From Diphasiastrum complanatum (lineage: Eukaryota; Streptophyta; Lycopodiopsida; Lycopodiales; Lycopodiaceae), in assembly GCA_029204225.1 (NCBI GenBank), contig CM055093.1:30515777-30579776 (forward strand): a DNA stretch of 64,000 nucleotides. The letters run 5' to 3'. Shown piece by piece: positions 20,733 to 32,303 of the stretch. Below the pieces are notes generated by a model. It did not search any database, was not told where the DNA came from, and was given only the letters and a program-made list of their open reading frames with translations. Positions within the stretch are counted from its first letter, which is position 1, and the number at the start of each line of letters is the position of its first letter. A program made the position numbers and the translations under genes.

Positions 20733-21500
20733 GATTTTACAAAAGCTATACCAGCAGCAACAGCAACTAATAAATGACCACTCTAATACAAATACCTCTG
20801 CAATCTGTCACAAACTAAAGATACCCACAAGCTGAATTGTCACCCTCGCTGCTAAATAGATCTGCTAAGCTTTTTCTGTTATTTATTCCAACTGATTCCT
20901 TAAATTCTAATATGAAGACCTGCCTGGTTCAGTTCATGCTAAGTTTCAGCGATCTACTATAACCCAGCTCATGAATTGTATGTGAGAGTACAGAAAATTT
21001 GAGCTCCATGCCAGAACTCAAAAACTGTTGTTCTGATCAGACAACTTATTAAATTATATTCTGTTCTTGGTCAAAGATTCAGATTGTTCTTCTACATTGG
21101 CTGACAGAAATGACTGAGTGAGTAGAATGCTTCAAAGCTGAAACTACATAAATTTAGAGTCAAAGTCATGGATGATTGCTCACACGTGGAGAAAGATTTA
21201 ACCTAAAATTGAAAATTTGGAGTTCTCTTGTACACAACCTTGAACCTTGGGTGTATTGTGCCACCTTATCCCATCAAATACATCTGAGAACAAAATTGAG
21301 GTATGATTCCATGTCAAGGATGACCCGGTCTATGACCCTTCCACTCAGGCCGGTATGACCCTTACATTAAGGGTGCAGTGGATTGCTATTGCCCTTGGAC
21401 TGCATCCACCTTCCCCTCCCAACAAATTGCGAGTACAAAAAGTGCCTTAAGTTTTGAGCTTCATGTGCCCTGGACATGAATTTCTCTCTCTATTTATTTA
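20733..21500 (-). other. 5' flank of the adenylate kinase gene
   Basis: Upstream of the predicted ATG at 20,732. No ORF of note. It should contain the promoter and 5' UTR, but I cannot place a TATA box with confidence. Confidence 0.4.
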
Positions 21501-21508
21501 TTTATTTA

Positions 21509-21583
21509 TCTATCTATATCGTGGGGAGGGCGCGCATGGCGGACGAAAGGGCATGTGTGTAAGGGAGGGGGCGTAGGGATGGT

Positions 21584-21633
<50 letters not shown>

Positions 21634-21828
21634 AGAGAGAGAATGTGTGAGGTGCCGTAAAAAATGTCACGCTTTTGCCGACAAATATGTCACCCTTTGC
21701 CGGCAAAAAATGTCACCCATTTGCAAAAGGAAAAGCTAAATAGGTTTTTAAAAAATGGTAAAAAAAACACAGCCTTTTGTGGGTACTTAAGTGCCCATTG
21801 CTGGTCATCGACGGGCACAAGCAACTAG
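21509..21828 (+). mobile_element. Helitron-like unit 1 (short, decayed)
   Basis: Ends GGGCACAAGCAACTAG at 21,828, with GTGCCC...GGGCAC arms just before it: the hairpin-plus-CTAG signature of plant Helitron 3' ends. Its 5' part is replaced by a (CT)n tract at 21,585-21,630 and then has the same head module as unit 2 (CTAGAGAGAGAATGTGTG followed by three TGTCAC words). Confidence 0.5.
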
Positions 21829-23441
21829 TCTATATAGTATAAAACTATTCTAGAGAGAGAATGTGTGTTTTGCCACAAAAAAATGTCACACTGTTGTGCC
21901 GCCGAAAATGTCACGCACTGCCTGCAAAAAATGTCACCCATTTTACAAAGAGAAAAGCTAAAAAAATGTGTGAGAAAAAAAACAACACATACAATCTTTT
22001 TTTTTTCCTTTTTGCACATAGATTTCAAATTCCGCCCTCCCTCCACCTCCCCCCGCGCGCGCTCTCTCTCTCTCTGTCTCTCTCTCTATCGGGTCTCTCT
22101 CTAGGCAGCGCTGATCTAGGAGGGCGCGCTTCAGGGCATCTGATCCAAGCAGCACTGGTCAAGGAGCATTTGATCCAGGCAGGTTCGTGACAGATCAGTA
22201 GGGCATCGTTTATAGAAAGCGGCGAAAGTGAGTGGCCCTTTTGCTTCACATGAAACATGTTACGCACCTGATTATTTGCTTATTGATAACAAGTTGAACC
22301 AGGAAGGAAGATTTCGCTCATGAGCTTCGCTGACATGTCTCTAGACCAACAGGGTTGTATTTCGTTCACTAAGCTGTTTTGAGTCCTGATACAATGGAGA
22401 TTTCAGGGCGTAGACCTCTTATGTGGAGACCGACTGCAAGAATGCGTTGTTTTTATTGAGCCTTTACGATCTGACATTGATTCTTCAACTCATTAACTAA
22501 AAATGAGCATCAGAAGGTGGAGTCTATGAGCTGAAGGAAGGGTTTGTTGTTTTAGGGCAGACAATGGGCCGCGGGGGAAAGCAGGCAATGAAGTGGCAGG
22601 TAAGGCAATGCTAGAGGAGCAAGAGTAGAGCAAGGGAGTCCCTTGGTCTGAAGAAGAGCACAAGTAAAATTTTCAATCTATGTAGTGTTTGTTTAATATA
22701 ACTACATCTGTGCCAGAAACTCTTTATTGTGATCTTTTTGGCTTTCACTTTCTCTCATTCCCTGCCTGATATATGTTCTGGTTTGAAATAGCTCGGAGGC
22801 TCTTTGTAGGGAACTTTGTTATTTGTTTATGGTTATGTATGACTGATGAGGAGCTTTTGTGACTGTCAATGTCCATTTCAATGGTTTAGTTTGATGCACT
22901 GGTTGTGGCATTACTTGTGACAGAAGGGGGCGAGGAGACTCAGATGAAGCGCATTGCACAACTTTAGGTGCTTCTATTACTTCAATATGTTCAGATCCTT
23001 AAGCATTTCGAAAATAGTAGCCAAATGCTGTTTATGCTCGACTTCTTTTTGTTATGAACCAAAATGTCATCAAAGGAAATTCTAACAAATGGCTTTGATC
23101 CATATTTATGCATTCCATCATAGAATTAGAAGTAATAGGTGCATTGGTAGTCCAAATGAACTACACTAATATGCATCAACATCAAAGTCTCAAAGATATA
23201 GTAAGTCTTTCGATTATATCTTTTGGTTTTTTAGGAGCACCATTTATAAAGTAAGTCAATGGATTGTGGCCATGCTTTTTGCAAGCTCAAGCATTTTCAT
23301 TCTAAGAAAATACTTGACCCCTACTGAAATTTTGGAAGCTTTCACCTCTCCGTAGACAAGTATGTCTTCTGCTTTAGAACACACACTTCAAGAACTTTGG
23401 GATCAACACATTCTAGCGCAATCATTTGCACATTTTGCATG

Positions 23442-23525
<84 letters not shown>

Positions 23526-23937
23526 AAAATGAAGGGGTGGGGGTTTAGAAAATTGGCATAATCCAAGAGAGAAACCGGCATTTTCTCAAAAAAAAAGATG
23601 AAAAAATGAAAAACCTCTTAAACGCACTCCCTCTTCAACACACACACACACACACAAAATTTACCCTAAACATACACCCCATAAACACACATTCATTTTT
23701 TAAACAGCAGCCTCCCCTCCCCCCCCCCTTAAACACAGACAAACGTTTTTTAAACACACAAATTTAGTTCGTTGGAGCGATTGTTGGATAGCATGGTGTG
23801 TATTGGTAGTCATCGACCATTGGCCGCCACCCAAACCAATGGTCGCCCATCATTTCAGACCGCATTAGGACCCACTAGATCGTCCGTCGTCCACGTTGGT
23901 TGTCCATTGCCCGTCAACGACGGGCACTCTTTACTAG
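21829..23937 (+). mobile_element. Helitron-like non-autonomous element, unit 2
   Basis: Begins TCTATATAGTATAAAACTA immediately after the CTAG of unit 1 and ends TTTACTAG at 23,937, preceded by the hairpin GCCCGTC-AAC-GACGGGC at 23,909-23,925 with 8 bases between hairpin and CTAG. This fits the 5'-TC ... hairpin-CTRR-3' structure of Helitrons, which insert without target duplication. No Rep/helicase coding sequence is present in 2.1 kb. The interior contains a (CT)n near 22,060-22,100, a long (AG)n at 23,445-23,522, a (CA)n near 23,639, and otherwise unremarkable DNA. Confidence 0.6.
23445..23522. repeat. (AG)39 microsatellite
   Basis: Perfect dinucleotide run inside the Helitron-like unit. 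Confidence 0.95.
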
Positions 23938-24257
23938 TATAGTATAAAACTATTTGTGTGACCTTGTGTGCCAGCAAAAATGTCATGCTTTGCCGGCATA
24001 AAACATCACACACACATAGGGAAAAAGCTAAATAAAGCTAAGAACTAAATACATTTGAGGATTATTTTGTCATGGTTTTATTTGTGTGTGACATTTGTGC
24101 CTATGCATCGATGGGGCAAGGGAGATAGAAGAACGCGAACGGAGAAGAGAGTAGGAATGTTGCGGAACAGCTCTCCCGTTACAATCAGTTGTTAGATGCA
24201 AAAATAGTCTAATAGAAAGCTCATGCTAAATATAATCACAGCTTTAAGTGTTCTAAT
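23938..24257 (+). mobile_element. Helitron-like unit 3, head only
   Basis: Directly after the CTAG of unit 2 the head sequence starts again (TATAGTATAAAACTAT, then GTGTGACC...TGTCATGC and AAAAAGCTAAATAAAGCTAAG). It lacks the first few bases (TCTA) of unit 2 and no 3' hairpin follows before the copia LTR at 24,258. Probably truncated by or fused to that insertion. Confidence 0.45.
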
Positions 24258-25313
24258 TGTTGGATTTACTCCTCCTACTCTCCTAAATCCCAATTTTAAT
24301 CTGCCTCCATTCATGTTGCAAAATTTTTCTAACGTTGTCACGCAGTCTGCATTTTTTCTTTTTTTTACACTCAAATTTGTACAGACGAAGAAAAGGCGAA
24401 TGAATCGTGACACTGTGTTCTTACACAGGTCATGGTGACAGGCGAAAAGGGGACACTACCTTACTAAATGCCAAAGGTGCCCTAACAGATAAGGCACCCT
24501 GTAAATCTTATCCTAAGGCCATTTGTAAGAGTGACGCACTTTTGCGTCATCACCAACGTTCACTTCAGTACTGGCTGACGTCGCACGCTTTGCCCTCACC
24601 CCATGCAATTGCGCTAACAGATTGGACAATGATTGCAGCCACCCACGATCTCCTACAGACAGCACATCCACTCTGTACTTTCGCATCTGCACAAATATTA
24701 TATATATATATATTGGATACCATCTGCGTATTCTATGATGATGATGATGAATTCTGATGAACCAAGATAAGTCTAGAATAAGTGGAGGAGGTTTTATTCC
24801 TCATTACAAACAGAAATAAGCTTTGTAGGGCACGCGGTTTTGTCCGCTACAGTGTTTTGCTCTATCGCATTATTGACTTGTATACCTGATATACTTAATC
24901 TAACACAGTTCATTTGTTCTACGTTTTAGATCTTTGAATATTGCTATGCTTATTCTTCATTCTGTCTGATCTTTCTTGTTGCTCTTTCTGGTAATAGACG
25001 ATTAACTTTTAGTCTTGTCTTTTGCAAATAATTCGCGAGTAATTATCAATCAAGCATAGTCTAGCTCTTCGCGAATCATTTGCGATAGATAATTTGTCAA
25101 ATTATTCATCTAGCGCTTCATCCATTTAAATGTTTGGCTACGTAATCGAGAATGACTGTGATTTCTTTCACTAAAGTTCTGTTCATTCTGATAGGTGTAG
25201 TCATGCTTAGGAGAGAGTCATTTAACTCATTCCGCTGCGCATGAACATTTTCTGTTCGAGTTCGTTTCTCGTTCATGTTCATCATTTATTCTTCCTCCCT
25301 CTCTCTCCCAACA
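24258..25313 (+). repeat. 5' LTR of the copia element
   Basis: 1,056 bases, TGTTGGATTT...CCCAACA. Contains a TATATATATATA tract at about 24,699 that could serve as the promoter box, followed by ATTCTATGATGATGATGAT. Its last 300 bases resemble 1-441. Confidence 0.85.
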
Positions 25314-25325
25314 TGGTATCACAGC
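25314..25325 (+). other. Primer binding site of the copia element
   Basis: TGGTATCACAGC directly after the LTR; one change from the initiator-Met consensus TGGTATCAGAGC. Confidence 0.85.
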
Positions 25326-25470
25326 AATCTTTACAGCTTGATTAGCTCCCACAGTACAAGACTCTACTAGTCGATAGAGTAATTGTTTTCTTGTTCTATA
25401 TTTTTCAGTATCAGATTTTCATACTTAAGTCACTAATAGTTTCTCTTATCAGTTAGACTAATTCTTCCAC

Positions 25471-25804
25471 ATGGATTCCCAAGGGAAAGCCAGTCCTCAC
25501 ATGGACAAGCTTGATGGAGCCAATTACCATATGTGGAAATTTAAGATGAAAACTGTACTAATGGCAAAAGAATTGTACGACGTTGTTACAGGTGCAGAAG
25601 GAAAACCCGAAGCGGATGACGCGGCAATCGCCAGATGGAAGCTGAAGGATGAAAAGCTTGCGTGCTAATCATTCTCAACATCACGGATACACAGATCAGC
25701 CATGTATCCGAGGCTCAGACATCGAAAGAAGTCTGGGACATCTTGAGCACGTTATACGAAGTGCGAGATGTAGCTTCTAAGCTACATCTCAGAAAGAAAT
25801 TCTA
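25471..25804 (+). pseudogene. gag N-terminus of the copia element
   Basis: Starts MDSQGKASPHMDKLDGANYH, then WKFKMKTVLMAKELYDVV: the conserved N-terminus of copia gag proteins. A stop at 25,666 is followed, in another frame, by LNITDTQISHVSEAQTSKEV and WDILSTLYEVRDVASKLHLR. It stops at 25,804, where integrase sequence begins; the zinc knuckle, protease and integrase core are deleted. Confidence 0.85.
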
Positions 25805-26450
25805 ATTTGCTAAATGTATGCTAGCACATGCATCATTGCCCAAGAGGTTCTGGGCTGAAGCTGTCTCCACTGCAGCTTACATCCAGAACAGATGTTCGAC
25901 CAAAGCCCTCTCAAACAAGACACCCCACGAGGCGTGGACAGGCTCCAAGCCTTCTTTGAAGAACCTAAGAGTGTTTGAGTGCATTGCCTACGCGCAGATC
26001 CCAAAGGACACAAGGAAGAAATTGAACTTCCAAGGTCTAAAGACCATCATGATCGGATATACTTCGTCTGATAACACCTACAAGTTGTACGATCCTGATA
26101 CCCAGCATATCTTGTATAGTCGAGATACAGTGTTTATCGAGGATCAGTTCGTCCACCTCAAAGGCAAGGATATTGCTCAAGAAGAACCTTCATCACCTGC
26201 CATTGACACGACAATTCGAGCTTCTGGCTCAGGAATGTCTATCGTCGACCCACTTCGAGACAACAAATCAGACGAAGTTGTTGTTGCTACCCAACAACAT
26301 ATCCCAGGAGCGGTTCATCAATCGAATCCTCCCAGAAGATCAAGCCGAGTGTGCACACAGCCCACAAGGTATACTCCTGAGCAGTGCCTGTCTTTTAATG
26401 CAAGAACCGATGACAGTCGAAGAGGCACTTAGCCAACCAGACTCTGATCT
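25805..26450 (+). pseudogene. Integrase C-terminal region of the copia element
   Basis: Open frame with MLAHASLPKRFWAEAVSTAA, YIQNRCSTKALSNKTPHEAW, LRVFECIAYAQIPKDTRKKL and KTIMIGYTSSDNTYKLYDPD, the GKGY/A-type C-terminal part of copia integrase, then a variable Ser/Pro-rich linker. The N-terminal zinc domain and the D,D35E core are missing. Confidence 0.85.
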
Positions 26451-27990
26451 CTAGAGAGAAGCTATGGACAGAGAGTATTCCTCTCTGATCAAGAATCAAA
26501 CATGATCATTAGTTGAAACTCCAATTGGCTGCAATATTATTGATTACAAATGGATCCTTAAGATCAAATATAACGCCAATGGAGCGATTGATCGAAGGAA
26601 GGCTAGACTGGTAGCACGAGGATTCACCCAGATCTCGAATATCGACTACAGTGAGACTTTTAGTCCAGTCGTCAAACATTCGTCAATCCGAATGCTCTTG
26701 TCTTATGTTGTAGCTACCGACCTCGAAGTACATCAACTCGATGTACAAACATCCTATCTGAATGGAGTCATACAAGAAGATATCTACATGATCCAACCCG
26801 AAGGATACATTCTGGAAGGCATGAAGAATCATGTTTGCAAACTCCACAAGGCACTGACTGTACGGCTTGAAACAGTCTATCAGAGCTTGGTTTCAAAGGA
26901 TCAACACATTTCTCATTGAACAGAGTTCAAACCAAGCACTGCTAATTGCAACGTTTATTCAAGGTCAGTGCAACAATCCTTCATTATCATCACCTTGTAC
27001 GTTGATGATACGTTGCTCTTCAGCAACAATACCAAAATGGTCAAGGATGCAAAACAGATGCTGTTCTCAGAATTCGACATGACTGATCTGGACGAAGCTC
27101 ACTTCTGTCTTGGAATTCAAATCCACAGAGACAGAGCAAATCGACTGATTTACATCACTCAACAAAGGTATCTTCATAATGTTCTTAACATTTACAATTT
27201 GATGAATTGTAAATTAGCTCACTCACCAATGGATCCAAGCCGACATTTGTCAAAGGACCAATGTCCCTAGACAAAGCAGGAAGAGGAGCAAATGAGAGAA
27301 TACCCGTATCGATTGATACTCGGATCTCTCATGTACGCAATGGTCTGTACAAGGCCAGATATCCCTTTTGCTGTCAGCTCACTCAGCCAATACATGGCTA
27401 ATCTTGGAATTACCCATTGGAAGGCTCTTATTCGAGTCATGAGATATATTCGAGCTACCATGGACCATTGCATCTGCTATGGAGATGTCAACAACGACAA
27501 TCTTCATCAGCTTAGTGGATATTCTGATGCAAGCTAGGGAGGAGATGCAGACCATTGTAAGTCCACATCTGGATTTACATTCTTCTTCAATGGCGGTCCT
27601 ATTTCGTGGACTAGTCGTAAGCAAACCTCTATCGTACTTTCTTCTACTGAAGCAGAATATATTGCTGCTTCTCAATCTATTAAGGAAGCGTTTCGGTGTT
27701 GCTGCTTGACATCAATCTGTATCAGTACAGCCCTACAATTTTGTTTTGTGATAACCAAAGTGCTATTGCCTTATCGGCCAACCCTAGATTTCATTCTAGG
27801 AGTAAGCACATTGAGATAAGATATCACTACATCAGGGGCAAGGTTCTCGACAGAGAGGTGAACTTAACGTACTGCAGAACGCAGTACATGGTTGCAGACA
27901 TTTTTAAGAAAGCACTTAGTGTTAATGCACACAATAGATTTTGTGCATTGCTAAGTCTGAAGATCAAGGCATTCACGGATCGAGATTAAG
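26451..27990 (+). pseudogene. RT-RNase H of the copia element
   Basis: RT blocks DYKWILKIKYNANGAIDRRK, ARLVARGFTQ, VHQLDVQTSYLNGVIQEDIY, then a frameshift region (26,860-26,970), then TLYVDDTLLFSNN (YVDD, about 26,995) and LGIQIHRDRANRLIYITQQR. Stop at 27,268. The connection SLMYAMVCTRPDIPFAVSSL and the RNase H blocks GYSDAS, ISWTSRKQTSIVLSSTEAEY, DNQSAIALSANPRFHSRSKH and YHYIRGKVLDREVNL follow with several frame changes to a stop at 27,987-27,989. Confidence 0.88.
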
Positions 27991-27996
27991 GGAGGG
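27985..27996 (+). other. Polypurine tract of the copia element
   Basis: The purine run AAGGGAGGG lies immediately before the 3' LTR start TGTTAGATTT. Confidence 0.8.
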
Positions 27997-28622
27997 TGTT
28001 AGATTTACTCCTCCTACTCTCCTAAATCCCAATTTTAATCTGCCTCCATTCATGCTGCATATTTTTCTAACGTTGTAACGCAGTCTGCATATTTTTTTTT
28101 TTACACGCAAATTTGCACATACGAAGAAAAGGCGAATGAATCGTGACACTGTGTTCTTACACAGGTCATGGTGACAGGAAAAAAGGAGACACTACCTTAT
28201 TGAATGCCAAAGGTGCCCTAACAGATAAGGCACCCTGTAAATCTTATCCTAAGGCCACTCGTAAGAGTGACGCACTTTTGCATCATCACCAACATTCACT
28301 TCAGTACTGGCTGACGTCGCACGCTTCGCCCTCACCCCGTGCAATTGCGCTAACAGATTGGACAACAATTGCAACCACCCACGATCTCCTACAGACAGCA
28401 CATCCACTCTGTACTTTCGCATCTACACACCTGTAATATTATGTATATATATATTGGATACCATCTGCGTATTCTATGATAATGATGATGAATTCTGATG
28501 AAGCAAGATAAGTCTAGAATAAGTGAAGGAGGTTTCATTCCTCATTACAGACAGAAACAAGCTTTGTAGGACACGCGGTTTCGTCCGCTACAGTCTTGTG
28601 CTCTACTGCATTATTGACTTGG
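27997..28622 (+). repeat. 3' LTR of the copia element, truncated
   Basis: Matches 24,258-24,880 closely with scattered substitutions and small indels, up to TTATTGACTTG. After that the sequences diverge completely. Confidence 0.85.
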
Positions 28623-28892
28623 CATTAACTTGCTGGAAATTTCAGATCCATAACTAGTTTTGAGCTACACATGCTAAAACTCCAAAAAAAACAACCAAAA
28701 TTGATTTTCTAGCACAATTCTCCATAAACCACAATGAATTTGAGAGAGATATGGATCATGCAAATTGAAATTGGGAAGATCCACCAACTTGCAACGTTGC
28801 TCCTCTCCTTGGATGAGAATACTAGTTGATTACCACCAAGCTCCAATGAAAAGCACCACCTCTCCAAACTTGTAAGCCTTGCTCTGATACCA
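28623..28892 (-). mobile_element. Antisense LTR-element leader with primer binding site
   Basis: On the minus strand TGGTATCAGAGC (28,881-28,892) is an exact initiator-Met primer binding site, followed by AAGGCTTACAAGTTTGGAG and non-coding DNA. The adjoining sequence upstream on that strand (28,893 rightwards) should be the LTR, but it does not end in CA and no second copy is visible, so limits are unknown. Confidence 0.45.
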
Positions 28893-29689
28893 CTATAAGG
28901 GAAGCTCCTTCACTCGCATCAAGGCCTAGAGTGGTGTTGGCACCACAGGCTCTCGGCCTCATCCCCGTGTGTATGGCTGCGTTTGTGTGTGCATCACTTT
29001 TCAATTAATATGAATTTCAATCATTTTGAACGGGGCCTAGTGAGGGAACCACTAAGTTTGGGAGCATGGTAAGTGTGATGATAATTGAACTTGAGCCAGC
29101 CAAAGATGCTCCCATGCCCCATGTATTAAGATTTAAATTTGTCGTGAATCACCTAAAGAACACTCACCATGAGCTTTTCATTCACATGTCCCAAAAACCT
29201 AGGCTTCATGCCAATCAACCACGGCTCTAAAGGGCCTTTCACCCCCAAACTCTACGCGGTGAACTTTTCATCAAGTTGTCACCTCAAAGATAGGCTTCGG
29301 TTCAACTACGACTCCAAAGGGCCCTTAATAATCCCCACCCTGTGCAAGACCACAGTAAGAAAACGTTGCTTGCAATTATTCTTCATATAGATCTTCATTA
29401 AATGGGATTGTAGTTGTAAAGAGAAACACATCTCTCGGTCTAGAACTATGAGCATGTCTCTCCATGTGAGTTGTGAAGGCATGGGGACCTCCTCTCAAGT
29501 GCAAGTACTTATCAACATGTACCACCCTTTAGACTTCAGTTTGAGAGAACATGGCAATGCTAAGAGCACGTCCCCATGGAGCAAAGATTGAGACTAGACC
29601 AGGTTCTCTAGTCCGATCGGTAGTGGCTTAGAGAGTGAGTAGAAGGGCTCTCTAAAGCCACTACTCATTGGAAGAAGGATTTGAAGGGA
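28893..29689. other. Repeat-like DNA without recognised gene
   Basis: May include the LTR belonging to the primer site at 28,881. Contains an imperfect internal duplication: CTAGGCTTCATG...GGCTCTAAAGGGCC at about 29,200 and ATAGGCTTCGGTT...GACTCCAAAGGGCC at about 29,290. No coding sequence recognised. Confidence 0.4.
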
Positions 29690-29964
29690 CATAAGATGGA
29701 GACGGATGGAGCCTAAAAATCCGTAAAATCAGTTTCCAAATTTTTACAAAGAAAATAAGCGCCTCACAGAACGTAATCTGTGGGGCAAATTTTTTTTTGA
29801 CAAATTTTTTTTACACGCACCTTCTAGACTTCGAAAGGTGCATGTAAAAAAATTTACTTTTTAACTTCAAAATAAACAAAGAAAAAAATTGTGAAAACAT
29901 ATTTCACGCAAGGGGTCAGGCTCCTCGGCCCTTCCGCGGGAAGGGCCTCGGAGCCTGACCTCCA

Positions 29965-29999
<35 letters not shown>
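29690..29999. repeat. Fold-back repeat ending in a C33 tract
   Basis: Contains hairpin arms CGCACCTT/AAGGTGC around 29,815-29,855 within T-rich and A-rich runs, a GC-rich 47-base hairpin at 29,914-29,960 (GGTCAGGCTCC...GGAGCCTGACC), and 33 consecutive C at 29,967-29,999. A similar hairpin pair occurs at 50,620-50,720. Confidence 0.55.
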
Positions 30000-30787
30000 A
30001 TTCCTATCCATGGGGGAGTGCTCTAAATAGGGTGTACCCTAAAACAAATTCCGGACATGGGGGTCGAGACTTGAGGGTGAATATATTCGAACATTTTGTC
30101 GCCTAATGAGAGTCGCAAAAACTATGAACTCGTTGAAGTCGCCGTGTTTCGCAACAGCAACAGCGACAGCGACAGCTACACCATATAAGAAGAAAGCCAT
30201 AGCGAAGACTTAGACCAGTTCTCCTTTTTCTTCCGCCATCGCCGAGCAGTCGTCCATCCATCCGCTCGCCACCAGAAGCTTCTCACTTTGCCTTAGCGCT
30301 CCTTATAATTCTCCCACTGCCATTCCCTCACTCAATCTGCTGCTCTTTTGTTCAATCTCTCCTCATACCTGCTGCAATCTGCTCTCCGAATCCACACTGC
30401 CCTTTTAGGCTGGTTTTTCTTGTGTTCCATTAATCGTAATTTTAAGGCTGATTCGTTTGCTAGTTGTGTTTGATTGATTTGAGCTTTTGGGCTGATTTGT
30501 TTGCTGGTCGTGTTTGATTGATTGAAGTTTTGGGGATGATTTGTTTGCTAATTGCGTTTGATTGATTTAAAGTTTTTGGGCTGATTTGTTTGCTAGTTCT
30601 GTTGATTGATTCTATTTTGTGAGGTGAGCAAACAGATTTATGTTCTGTTTCTCACCCTCTGGCTGACTATCGTCTACCCGACTGAAATTGCCGTCTAAAT
30701 TCATCTCATTTGCTGTTGTATTGGTGGTGTTTGTTTGTTGGGTTATTTGGATTTTGGGGTTAGAGGATCGGATTCCCAGGATTTGGA
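30000..30787 (+). promoter_or_regulatory. 5' flank and leader of ISPF with a 45-bp minisatellite
   Basis: Pyrimidine-rich leader-like DNA. CATATAAG at about 30,182 could be a TATA box. 30,447-30,612 holds four copies of a roughly 45-base unit (GCTGATTTGTTTGCT...TTTGATTGATT). A strong donor GAG|GTGAGC at about 30,624 and an acceptor CCCAG at 30,779, nine bases before the ATG, suggest a 5' UTR intron; this is inference from splice consensus alone. Confidence 0.4.
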
Positions 30788-32221
30788 ATGGCTGCAGCAG
30801 CGACAGCAGCAGCGCTTGCCATCCCAACTCTGCACAGTAGCAATTTGTCCTCCGCGCAAACACAACTCCGGAATGGGAGGCAAGCGCAAGTATGCGCCCC
30901 AAGAGCTCTGCTATTGTGAGTGGTTTGTGCCATTGAACTGTAGCTCCGCATATAATGAATGCTTCATGTAAAACTATATACACATCTCTGAAATATCGCT
31001 GATAGATAGCATACAGTTACCTGCTACTCAAACCCTTATGTTACGTTTGTTGCTCAGCATGAAAGGAATGAAGTTGGAATGCGGAAATGGAAATGGAAAT
31101 GGAAAAGTACTTGTTAATGTCTCAACCAGAAAGGTATCATGCAGCCAGGTTGTGAGTACTTCAGTGGAAGTGGAGTCAAGGCCAAGTGTAAAGCGCGATG
31201 CACAGGTTCTGCCGTTTCGAGTTGGGCACGGGTTTGACTTACACAGGCTGGAACCAGGTCTGCCTCTCATTATTGGAGGAATCGATATCCCTCACGAACG
31301 TGGCTGCGAAGCTCATTCAGATGGTAAGACGGATTTCAGCTGCTTATGGCTTTTTTGTGAACTTTTCCTCTTCTGATGAATGGAATTACACTTGAATGCT
31401 TCAAGAGAATACTTGCTGAATCACTTCCATGATGAGCTCTTCAATTCACAAAACCTTATCAGGATGTGATTAAGCTTTACATAAAGGAGGCAAATTTGTC
31501 TATTGTGATGTAGCAGTATCTACTCCCTTTGAGAAACATAAATAATTGTTGTCATATTTTGGTTGGCATGCTTTATTTTTTGAGGGAATCACACATTGAA
31601 CATTTTCTTGATGCTTGCCTAGTCTTGGGTTGAGATATCATTTAATCATTCTCCCATGTGGCTGATGCTCAAGAAGACAGTGATGCTTCTTCCTACAGTT
31701 CTTTCATATGCTTTGGATCAATGTCACACTTATCTTTTTGGGGAATTTTTGTTTGTTTGAAAGTCCAGTGAGCAAGAAGCAATGGTTCAGGATTGCTTTA
31801 TTTCCACAGATCTCGTATTAACACGCAAGTATTTGAAGTATGCCAAGTTTTTCTCTGTACTCATAGCTCAAGACTCAAGACATAGGGTTTCATAAAACCA
31901 CAAACAGTTTTTGCATATTCTAAAGCTGATAGTTGCTAGTGATTAAGTGAACTACCTAGTGAAGTTAGTATTGGAGGCGAATTTGTCAATTGAGTCTCTC
32001 TAGTTACGTGATATTACATCCACACGTAACAATCTTCTCACATTAGTTAGAACTTACTTAGAAGAAAGCAAAAAAAATGACGGTTGGAGATCTTCCGACT
32101 AGTGTATTGTTCTTCTACGCTTCAAATAAAAACCTTGAGGTATCAGTTTCCAGAAGGGCAGTAGACTTACTGTATTGCTACTTTTTCATGTCTACCATTT
32201 TGACGTGAGCTATTTCCTGTT

Positions 32222-32303
<82 letters not shown>

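Larger units (their letters stand above)
24258..28622 (+). mobile_element. Ty1/copia LTR retrotransposon, internally deleted
   Basis: 5' LTR 24,258-25,313; primer site at 25,314; gag start; fused to the integrase C-terminal region; RT-RNase H; polypurine tract; 3' LTR from 27,997. Integrase preceding RT is the copia order. The 3' LTR matches only the first about 625 bases of the 5' LTR and stops at 28,622, so the 3' end is truncated and no target duplication can be read. Several stops make it non-functional. Confidence 0.9.

Noticed and set aside
23342-23581. Open frames made of Ser-Leu repeats across (GA)n/(CT)n tracts (also near 32,200, 37,700, 41,400 and 55,100)
   Set aside because: They are translations of dinucleotide microsatellites with no start context or conserved sequence.
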